This document shows, piece by piece, positions 53,301 through 64,000 of a stretch of DNA of 64,000 bases. Each line of letters begins with the position of its first letter. Position 1 is the stretch's first letter. Both the position numbers and the translations under genes were made by a program. Source of the DNA: Pogostemon cablin (taxonomy: Eukaryota > Streptophyta > Magnoliopsida > Lamiales > Lamiaceae); assembly GCA_023678885.1 (NCBI GenBank), contig CM043009.1, forward strand, positions 15,679,117 to 15,743,116, given 5' to 3'. The notes below the pieces were generated by a model, which was not told the DNA's origin, ran no database searches, and saw only the letters and a list, made by a program, of their open reading frames with translations.

Positions 53301-56300
53301 ATGTCCCCATCTTTGTCCATAAGCTCAAAACTCCCCCCTCCGCAGGCTCTATGGATAATGAATGGCCCCGTCCACTTTAATTTCAATTTTTATGTGAAAA
53401 GCTTCAAACGAGAGTTAAAAAGTAATATGTCATCACCTTGCTTGAACTCTTTGTATGAGATCTTTGAATCATGCCATTTCTTCATTCTCTCATTGTAGAT
53501 CTCCGAGTTCTTGTAAGCTCGATTTCTGAACTCATCCAATTGATTGATATGAGTCATCCTCAACTCCTTTTGATCCTTTAAAGAAAGTTCAAACTCCTCA
53601 ATGCCCAAAAAGCTTTATGCTGAATCTCTACGGGTAAGTGGCATGGCTTCCTATAGACGATTTGATACGGTGACATATCCAACACCGTCTTGTAAGAAGT
53701 TTGGATCCCCCACAAAACATCATCAAGCTTCATAGCCCAATCCTTCCTATTGGTTCCGACTGCCTTCTCCAAAATTTGCTTAACTTGTCGGTTGAAAACT
53801 TCAGCTTGCCCATTCGCTTGAGGGTGATAGGGTGTAGTAATCCTATACTTGACTCCATAATTCTTAAGCACCTTTTCAAGAAGCTTATTGACGAAGTGAG
53901 ACCCTCCATCACTCAATAATACTCTAGGAACTCTATAACGGGCAAAGATATGTTTCTCCTTGAATCATTCACGTGAGTGGGAATGGCTTCCACCCACTTA
54001 GAAACATAATCCTCTGCTAAAAGGATGTAAAGAAAACCATTAGATGGGAGAAAAGACCCTATAAATTAAATCCCCCATACATCGAAGATCTCAACAATAA
54101 TGCTTGGCTGAAGTGGCATCTCATCTCTTCGAGTTATGTTCCCCATCCTTTGACATCTATCGCATGTTGCCACATAGGTTTCACAATCTTTAAACAAGGT
54201 CGGCCAATGTAGAGCAGATTGAAGTACCTTGATGTTGTCTTTTGAGCTCCGAAGTGGCCCCCGTTAGGTTGTGCATGGCAAAAATCAAGAACGCTCTCCA
54301 TCTCCATCTCAGGCACACACCTACGGACTATGGAATCCGTACATATCTTGTAGATAAATGGATCAAACCATATAAAAGTCTCAACATCCCTCTTGAATTT
54401 CGAAAGTTGATATCGGTTGAGATCTCTCGAAATTTCACCTACGGCAATGTAATTCACATAATCCACATACCATGGATCCATCCCATGGGCAGCCACTACA
54501 CATGCTCTTTCTGCTCCTTCAACAAGCACTGCCATTATCTTCTCATCAGGGAACATCTCTTCAATGTATTCAAAAGAATCATCACAATGCTCACTTGTCT
54601 CAAACCTTGATAGGTGATCCGTCAAAATATTCTCTGTACCCTTCTTATCTCGGATCTTCATATCAAATTCCTGCAGAAGAAGAATCCATCTAATGATCTT
54701 TGGCTTTGTTTCCTTCTTCTCCATCAAGTATTGGATCGCAGAATGATCCGTATACACTATCGTCTTCATGCCAATCAAATATTGTCGAAACTTGTTGAAC
54801 GCATACACCACAACCAGAAACTCCTTTGCAATCACCGTGTAGTTCTTTTGTGCAGCATCAAAGTTTTACTCGCATAGTAAATGGCGCAGAACTTCTTTTT
54901 CCTCAACTGCCCAATCACCACTCCAAGTGCTAAATCACTCGCATCACACATAAGTACAAACAACTAAGTCCAATCCGGTGTGATCAAGATAGGTGCAGTA
55001 ATAATTGTCTCTTTTAAAACCTGAAAAGCTGTTAGACACTCTTCATCAAAAATAAAAGGAACATCCTTTTCAAGTAAATGAGATAAGGGCATGGAGTATT
55101 TCGAGAAGACTTTTATGAATCTTCTATAGAAATCGGCGTGTCCAAGGAAGGACAGCACTTCTTTTTCATTAGTAGGTAGTGGGAGCTTCTCAATTGCCAC
55201 CACCTTTGCTCTATCCACCTGCAATCCCTTGGCCGAAATATGATGGCCAAGAACAACCCCATCTTTTACCATGAAGTGGCACTTCTTCCAATTCAAGACA
55301 AGATTAGTTTCTTGGCATCTCTTCAAAATAGTAGCAAGGATAGATAAACAAATATTAAAAGAGGAACCAAATACAGAAAAATCATTCGTAAACACCTCCA
55401 TGATCTTTTCTATCAACCCATCAAATATGGCCATCATGCAATGCTGAAATGTAGCAGGCGCATTACATAATCCAAAAGGCATCTTCCTAAAGGTAAAAGT
55501 TCCATAAGGGCAAGTAAAAGTAGTCTTTTCTTGATCCTCGGGTGCAATCATAATTTGATTATAACCTGAGTATTCATCCAAGAAATAATAAAACTCATAC
55601 CCTGCAAGACGATCAAGCATTTGATCCATGAAAGGAAGGGAAAAATGGTCTTTGCATGTATTTTCATTCAGTTTCCTATAATCCGTACATACACGCTATC
55701 CCATAGGAATCCTAGTGGCTAAAGTCTCACCATCTTCGGCTTTCACTATAGACATGCCCCCCTTCTTAGCAACAACATGCAATGGACTCACATAGGGACT
55801 ATCACTAATAGGATAAATAATTCCAGCATCTAGCCACGTTAGGATTTGCTTCTTAATCACTTCTTGAATAGCGGGATTCATCCTCCACTGATTCTGAATG
55901 CTACTCTTAGCCTCATCTAGCAATCTTATTATATGCATACAATAGGAAGGACTAATACCCTTTAAATAATCAAGAGACCAACCAATCGCAGATTTATACT
56001 TTCTAAGCACATCCAATAATTCCTCAAGTTGATCATCATCAAGAGAAGAAGATACAATTACCAAATATTTTTCATTGTCACCTAGGTAGACATACTTCAA
56101 GTGCTCCAGTAGCGGTTTTAACTCCTCCTTCTTCTCTTCTTGAGGTGCATTCTCTCTATCCAATGACAAGTACTTCCTAGTCCACTTGACCTCTTCAATC
56201 TTGGTCCTTGTCGACTCATACCTGTCATCACCCAAAGCAAGTAAGTTTTCAAGGAATTCAATACATACCTCATTAAAGAGATCATCTAGCTCCGTAGTGG

Positions 56301-59300
56301 GAAAAGTAAGAGACTCCATCAAACATGTCTCAAGAGGATCCTTCGACAGAATCAAAGACATGTCTTCATTCACTATCTCCTCTACTACATCAATACTGTG
56401 ACATTGCATCTCCATTGGCATCTTCGTTGCTGTATAGAACCTCTTCTTTATCCATCCTTAGCCTCAACTCACCCTTCTGCACATCTATCATGGCTCCCGC
56501 TTTAGCAAGGAAAGGTCTCCCTAAGATAAGAGGGACATTATTCTTGTCATCTTCCATCTCCAGCACCAGAAAATCCACAGGAAAGACAAGCTTCTCTACT
56601 CTGATAAGAACATCTTCAATCACACCCTTCGAAAAAGTCAATAGACCTATCCGCTAGTTGTAGAGCAACTGTCATGGGAGTTAACTCCCCCAAACCAAGC
56701 CTTTGAAATGTGGACAACAACATCAAGTTGATGCTTGCCCCAATTTCACACAAGGCTAGGCGTGCCGGCCCCTTTCCAATTTCACATTAGATTATGAAGC
56801 TTCCCGGATCCTTTAACTTAGCTGGCAGCTTCCTCTGAATGATCGAGCTGCAGTTCTCAGACAAATTTACCATCTCAACTCCGTTCAAGCTTTTCTTCTT
56901 CAAAAGAATATCCTTAAGAAAACGGGCATAATACGACATCTCCAATATGGCTTCAGAAAAATGAATGTTCAAGCTTATTTTGTTTATAATTTCTGAAAAC
57001 TTCTTAAACTTCTCTTCCAATCCCTTCTTAACTAGCTTAAAAGGAAAGGGCAGAGGTATTTTTATTTTGGGAATCCCCCATTCATCACGTTCAGCCTTCT
57101 CCGCTTTATCTTTTTCGGCTCTCAGTCTCTTAGCTCTTTCCCACTTCTTCTCTACTATAATCTCTGTATTCTTTTCTTTGGAAGACACTGGAGTAGTTTC
57201 AACATTATACGGAGCATTCAACGCAAAAAACAGTGCAGAACAGGAGAGTTCGACCTGAGTTCGACCTCAGTGAGTAATGGTCGAACTGAATGTCTGAAAG
57301 TTTTTTCTTTTCCTTACAGGCTAGTTCGACCAACTGGTTTGGTTGAATCCAAGCAATCTTGGTCGAATCGGGCATCAGACAAAATAGAGTGCTCTAGAAA
57401 GTGGAGTTCAACCTCAGTTCGACCAGAGGCTCTAGTCGAACTCACATGTTTTTGGTCAAATTGGTCATCTAACTCCTCCGGACGTCACCCGAGTGCCGAG
57501 TTCGACCTTCCCAGTGCAGTTCGACCTGCATGTCTAGTCGAATTGGGATCAAATCAGGTTCCTGACACTTTAGACTTCAATTTTGACTTCATCGGTCCCT
57601 CATACTGTGTTCCAGACCTCAGTTTAATGGCGTGACAAGACTTTAGATTCTCAATACTTTGAGACGGAAGCTTTCCTTTCTCGATAGTTTAAGTCAATTT
57701 GTTCACATTTCCAGCCATCTCCCCCATAACAACGTAAGGTCCTTTACTTGTGTAGAAAAATCCTTGTGATGATCATCGATTTTCTTATCTAATTTAGCCT
57801 CAAGATGGTCTACTCTTGCATCATTCCTCGACATGTACCTATTCACAGTATCCTCAAAGCCAGGCTTCCCTTCTTACACTTTAGCTCCCGGATCAACGCC
57901 AATATGAGGCTGCATAGCATTATTCGGATTGTTCCATGAAAACTTCGGCCTCCTTGGTTGTTGATAACCACCCGGTGGGACCACGATTGTAGTTTCCTTG
58001 ATAGTTCCAGTTTCCTTGATTTGGGTACCTAATTCCTTGAATACTTTGACCCATGGTGTAATTTGCCTCCTCAATCTCCTCTTGGCTAGCTCCTTCATAA
58101 CCACCATGCTACTGCATCAAATGGTACTCTCTGCAATAAATCCGTGATCTGCTTTTGCTGAGACTCCAGTACCTTGCTAATGTTAGTCAAGCTAGAGATG
58201 ATCTCATCATCTCTTCCCGACTTCACCATAGTATGCTCAACCTGTGCTACTTTACCAATGACATAAGTGCCTCTCACTCTGTCAGTCGGTCAATTGATGC
58301 GCGTTTTCTTTGCACGCAAAATTAATCCCCAAGTGTTAAGGATATCAGTTGTAGCTTAAGCAAGCGACCAAGTGATTATCGAACCCAAAGGACAACGTAT
58401 TATTAATTTAATTATTTACTAAATTAATTAAGACAAGATGGCAATAAGATTTGAGATTTAATTATCAACTAAAAGACTTAAATTAAATAACAAATAAAAT
58501 AAAAGAACTTAGAAGAATACGAAAGTGGATCAAGTAGGAGAATAGGGAGCCCTAGGATAATCCAGTTTTAGGCATTAATTTTCTTTCCGTGTGTTGATGT
58601 CCGACTCTGCCTTGTGAAATATAGACGCATCACTAAACCATGCATATCTACTCTATAGACACAAGTAGACATGCGTGTAACACGTGTGAATAACATCGGC
58701 GTAAGAGATATAATTCCACCCCCTTTCTAGGTACTATCTGTATCAATTATTTCCCTGGCCAATTGGTACTCTAACCCGATATGATCTCCCTTTATAGATA
58801 CTATGAAGTTATACTCTTTATCCTACTTATTAACCCGAATTCAATTCAATTAGTAAGTATTCATTTATGATAGTTCTAATGAAGTTTCGGAGTCCCCTCA
58901 CTTAGAATCATAACATGGAATCCTGTTCAGCAGTGAACGCACTCAATTTACAACCAAGATTTATATTCAGACTCTATATACCAATTGAAGATGCACAAAA
59001 CGACCGTGAATATGGATTAAGAAAGTACAATCATATATAAAATCAATCCACAAGTAGTGTTGTACGGAGTTTACATATGAAAGTTCAAATAATTCATAAA
59101 AACCTTCACAATCCTAGTGCTACTAAAAAGGCTCTAGCCCATGCTGTTACGAAGAAAAATTATGGGTGTTGGATAGATCTTACCCGGATGTCTGGAAAAT
59201 TACAAGATAAATTAGGAAACAAAATAAAGCCTAGATGCAGGAGTTGTCGCGTCTTTCTCCATCTTGGATCCTCCGCTTGGTTCTTCTCTTAATTCCACGA

Positions 59301-62300
59301 ACGAATTTTCAAAGTGATGGATGGATAGAGGAAAGGATGTGGATGATGGTTGCGGGGTGATTCCCCTTGTGGGGTGTAGTATGGTTGTGGCCTCTCTCCA
59401 ATTCAATCTCTCTCTATGATGAATAATGATATGATCTACACCCCTTTTATACTTGTGAAGTGCTCCTAACGGACCTTGTATGAGCTTTTACTTGAGACAT
59501 ACGCCAAATTTGGTAAAAGAAACCCAAAACTACCAAAAATAGATCCCAGCAACATCTTGTTAGACCAAACCTTCTTGGTCGAGCAAGGCCTCCAAGTCGA
59601 GCAACTGGTCGAGCAAGCTCTCTGTATGTTTTTGGACATTTTGCTCGAGTTTCCCTCTTCTGTTCGACCAAGACGATTCTGATCTAACGGATCTCCTTTG
59701 GTCGAGCAAGTCTGCTCAGTCTAACCATTTCGCGCATAACTTTCGCATCCGACCTCCGATTTGAGTGATTCTTGCGCTCACGTGATCCTCTCTTCCTTGG
59801 ATTTCTATCCATATAAAGAACTCACAAAAATTCCAATATTTGAATGTATAACAAGTCACAGAATATGGCACAGCCGTTATGTTCGGCAATGCATGCGCAA
59901 CGTCACCACTTTGATCATAACTTTCTCATTTGGAATCCGATTGAGGTGTTCTTTACTCCAAAACGACCCTCTCTTCTGTAGCTTTCTAACCATGTATTTC
60001 ACTTCCAATTCAGAGCTCCACAAGAACACAGAAAAATTACACAAGTTGGACGTGCGTTTTTCAGTATCATTGCACAAATTGTACCTTTTCTCCAACTTGG
60101 CACTTTTGATCCCTTTTTCCATTTAAAATACAATAAAACACCTCAAGTGCACATTTTTCTCACATATATCGAATATAAGACACTTGTGCTAATATATGAC
60201 AACAATTTTCATAAAAAATGTGTTAAATTGGATACTAAAACACGCTTATTTTAACTCTCATCAATCCCCCAAACTTACCCGTTGCTCGTCCCGAGGCAAC
60301 AAAATAAAAATAAAGAGAGAGAGAGTATGAAAATTAGCGGGGAAACAAGGACTATAACACATACCCCATTAAAATACAATTGTCATCAACTTAGGTCATG
60401 CAACTTTTATTACATATAATCAATTCATAGCATACAAGATAAGACAATCACCACCAATTCAAATGCTCCATTTACATGTTCTCACAGGAAGTATATATCA
60501 TTCGCACTCAAGTGTAAAAAATGTACACTTATAGGTTAAGGTGTTTACACTCAAATTCAATTCAAGTGCATGCGTAACTATAAGCTTGTCAAACATTTCA
60601 AACTCTCCACCACTAAAAGTATGATTCGACAATAGGATCAAAAAGAACTTTTAATAGGATGTAATGTCGGCTCTTTGGTAATGGTAGGAAATATATGGAT
60701 AAAGTAACTCAATTAGTAGAGAATTAAATCGGAGATCTTATGTACTGCAGATTTTTACACTTCAAGGCATCCAGCTTCATGCTCTTCTAATTTTCTTTTC
60801 TCTCCTTTTCTTCAAGCTCAACATACTTTTTTCCTTCTTTCCTTTCTTTTTTCTCGAGGTACCAGTTTCAGGCACTACCTCTAACATCTCGGGGTATCAT
60901 TTTTGGGCACTACTCCTCATCAATTTATTTTTAAGCTCATAATCACTTGTACAGCTCCAAATATTTTATTCCTTTCAAACTCTATGAAAATCAACTTCAT
61001 ACACTTTGACAGCATTTAAGTCTCCACTAAATATATAAATTTAAGGCTCAAATAGAATATCAAAGTGGCTATCTCCGTAGTTTGCCAAAGAAATAAGACT
61101 TTTACGCTCAAAAGGGCTAACTATGGATATAAAATTATTTGGTAGGAATTGTTTGGCAAAGTGACTCATAAATTCAAGGATGACCTTAAATCATCTCTCA
61201 TCATCTAACACACATGTAGTTTCAAGTAGACAAGAGGCAAGTTCTAGAATACACGCACAAGAACGATACTCAACAGAAAAGAAATATCATGTGATTATGT
61301 ACATGATCAACGAGGCTCAAAATCTCACATGGGTTTTTAACAAGTAACTGAGCACCTTTCATGGTAAGTAATATCCCACAAGTACACATAGAACTTCATA
61401 TAACATTATAACTCAAGTACACTTCCTTAATCAATTTCAAGAGCGTATGAATTTCAGGCACAATTTAAAAATATAAGCTCATATAGATCACCAAAAATAT
61501 AAACTCAATCCTTCCACTCTATGAAATAAAATCACATATAAAAACTAGAATATGAAAACGAGGGCACCTGATTTTTCTCGACAAATGCACGAGCACCTCG
61601 AGTTGTTCAACTCGGTCATCTTGCCACTCTTCTACCTTGTTCTATCATCAAAGCTCAAGCACGCCTCATCATCACAGATTCATCAATAATAAAATAGAAG
61701 AACTAGAAGAAAGAATCAATTGACTATCTAATTGACTCCTCACACTAAAAATACCACTGAACACTAGGCAAATTGCAAAAAATCAACACATCAAAACTGA
61801 TTAAAGTTTTAACATACCGCAAAAAATCAAGTCCCCTAGCAAACATTACAAAGAAAAGATTATACGCTTGGTGCTTCAATGAGGTAATAACATCACACCT
61901 CACAAACTTAGTAAAAACATAAGTCGAAACTAAGTTTGAAAAGAGATGTAATTGCCGATTAGTAAGCACCTTAAATATAAAAATTTCTTACTCACAAGAA
62001 AGAAATAGAGCAATAAAACGGAAGGGCAAACCCCCCAAAGGACGGTCTTCTCGCATCCTCACCTTCAAATACTTTCTTTCCCTCTTCTTGTCTACACTCA
62101 GCACCTTACCTTTCTTAGTCACACGTATATGATCCTTGGAATTTCCTTCATCCCATGGCTGTCTAGACACCTCATTGTCAATCTTCCACTCAAATTCAGA
62201 ATCATCTGTCTTACAAAAATCAAGATTAAACAAGTTAGAAACCACATCTATGCTCTTGTACGATTGAGTTTCCATGGGCATCTTCATTGCTTGATCAAGA

Positions 62301-64000
62301 GAGAAAACCACATCTTCATTATCTATCTGAAGTCTAAGCTTCTCGGCTCTTAACCTCTTTGCTCTTTCCCACTTCTTCTCAACTATAAGCTCAGTATTCT
62401 TCTTTTAGGATGGCTCTAAGATGTTCTGAACAACAGGTGTAGCATTTGGTATCAAATCGAACATTGAACTGTGTTGCTCGTCTTCTGCTTGACCAAAAGG
62501 GATTGGTCGAGCAGATAGGTTTTGGTCGAGTAACCCACCTCATCGGGAGCTTCCATTCACCATGTGTTGCTCAATCTCTGTTCATCTTGGGTATTCTGAT
62601 CGAACGGATGGCGTTTGGTCGAGCAGGCTACCTGATCGTGAGCTCTCACCCCCAGGTGTTGTTTGACTTCAGTTCGACTTGGGTAGTCTGGTCGAACGGA
62701 AGAGTGTAAGTCGAATGGTGCACCTGGAAATAGAGCATCGTAATTCTATTCGTCCGAGAGTTGCTCGACCTCCATTCGACCATCAGGTCTAGTCGAACAG
62801 ATTGGGGTTGGTCGAACAAGGCTCCTGCCACCTTCGTTTTCGCTCGCCGCCTTTATCGAACCTTTATATTGCGTACTTTCAATGTGATGACATTATTCTC
62901 CAATGTTTGTGTTAATTGATCCACATTCGCGGCCATCTGCCCCATAATCGAGGTAAGGTCCTTCAACTGCTTAGATAAATCTGCATGATCAATATTCATG
63001 GTATCCTCAAGACGATCAACCCTTGCATCATTCTCAGCCATATATCGATTGAACATATCTTCAACACTAACCTTCACTTCTTACTGCGGCTACTAGGCCC
63101 CATTTGTGTCAACTTTGTAATATGCTTTTGCTGAGACTCTAGTAGCTTGTTGATGTTAGCTAGACTAGAGACGATCTCATCATCCCTATTTGGCTTAACC
63201 ACTTGATGTTCAACCTGAACTACCTTACCAAGTTCATATGATCCTATATCTCTCTCTATAGGCCAGTCACGTGAATTTATAGAGATGTCTTCGAACAACT
63301 TTTTTGCTTCAAGTGCTGTCTTAGATAACAGCGCTCCTCCTGATGATGAATCAATAAAAACACGCGACTCACAATTCAATCCATAGTAGAAGATACTTAT
63401 GTATTCACTCTTAGACATTCCATGCTGTTGGCACCTCCTGAGCATGTCTTTAAACCTATCCCATGCCTCATAAAATTTCTCACCCCGATTTATAATAAAT
63501 TGAGTGATCTCTTATCTCATTCTTAAGATCCTTGAGGGTGACATATATCTCTCCAAGAACTTCTGCTGCAGTTGGTCCTATGTAGTGCAATCATTGGCAT
63601 CAAGAATCTCATACCAAGCTTTTGCCTTATCAATCAAAGAGAACTTGAATAGGGGAATCCGCCTAGCATTATCATTAGCTCCCGCACCCTTTCGAGGGTT
63701 TGTATAACCAAGAAATTATCATTATCCGGATTCTGCCTTGCTCCGGCCATGTTTAGCTCAATGCGTTATTCGTTCCTTTCCTTCCTCTCCTTTTTCTAGT
63801 GCACAAATACTCAGAAAAATTCAAGGTTAGATAGAATTAAATAATCACAAATAAAAATCTTAATCAAATTAGAAATAATAAACTAATAATAACAGTCGTC
63901 CCCGACAACGGCGCCAAGAACTTGATGCGTGTTTTCTTTGCACGCAAAATTAATCCCCAAGTGTTAAGGATATAAGTTGCAGCTTAAGCAAGTGACCAAG

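Larger units (their letters stand above)
42356..58294 (-). mobile_element. Element A: Athila-like Ty3/gypsy retrotransposon, 5' end beyond the window
   Basis: Read on the minus strand the order is gag, protease, RT, RNase H, integrase, a long spacer, a post-pol ORF, an untranslated stretch, purine tract and 3' LTR (42356-43928). This is the Athila/Tat-type layout with an extra ORF after integrase. Two later insertions interrupt it: the hAT element at 45607-50376, and element B, which starts at 58295 inside gag. The remaining gag start, PBS and 5' LTR of A should lie to the right of the window. Stops and shifts occur in every domain, so this copy is dead. Confidence 0.9.

Overview
This window is nuclear DNA of a flowering plant, probably a eudicot. 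It is AT-rich and dominated by transposable elements, and its only intact-looking gene has short GT-AG introns. No operons, phage genes or CRISPR arrays are present. The species cannot be fixed from the sequence.

Layout. 1-6.0 kb: a possible LTR-element edge, an unidentified terminal exon, a Stowaway-like MITE, a disease-resistance (CC-LRR) pseudogene and a DUF4220/DUF594 pseudogene. 6.1-11 kb: a 1,970-bp solo LTR, then a 1,445-bp foldback-type element whose arms are C-rich and G-rich tandem repeats, inserted in a TTTAGGG-like array. 11-16.8 kb: AT-rich DNA with MITEs, including a 384-bp element with a 9-bp target duplication. 16.9-22.9 kb: a Ty1/copia element with near-identical LTRs but a decayed core, inserted in an oxysterol-binding-protein-related (ORP) pseudo-exon. 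25.8-28.4 kb: a tandem array of about five 495-bp units carrying evenly phased palindromes. 28.4-35.7 kb: AT-rich DNA with MITEs.

36.0-38.35 kb: the one convincing gene, a five-exon minus-strand CUE-domain protein of 252 residues. A hAT-like insertion lies 7 bp upstream of its TATA box. 38.5-42.3 kb: more MITEs, a 41-bp transposon relic with a 9-bp duplication, and a Myb/SANT-like pseudogene.

42.36-64.0 kb: nested retroelements. Element A, a minus-strand Ty3/gypsy Athila-like element, carries gag, protease, RT, RNase H, integrase and a post-pol ORF. A complete 4,770-bp hAT element with a perfect 8-bp duplication has inserted into that ORF. A second Athila-like element, B, has inserted into A's gag. 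B keeps gag but lacks nearly all of pol. Both Athila families carry arrays of a short hairpin-forming motif (TTCGACC/GGTCGAA, or the GCTCGACC/GGTCGAGC variant) in their LTRs and internal regions. I find this array, the phased satellite, the foldback element and the dead-core copia element the most unusual structures here.

How it fits together: apart from the CUE gene, the coding pieces are selfish-element genes or broken host genes. The order of insertion can be read from the nesting. All alignments and counts were made by eye.
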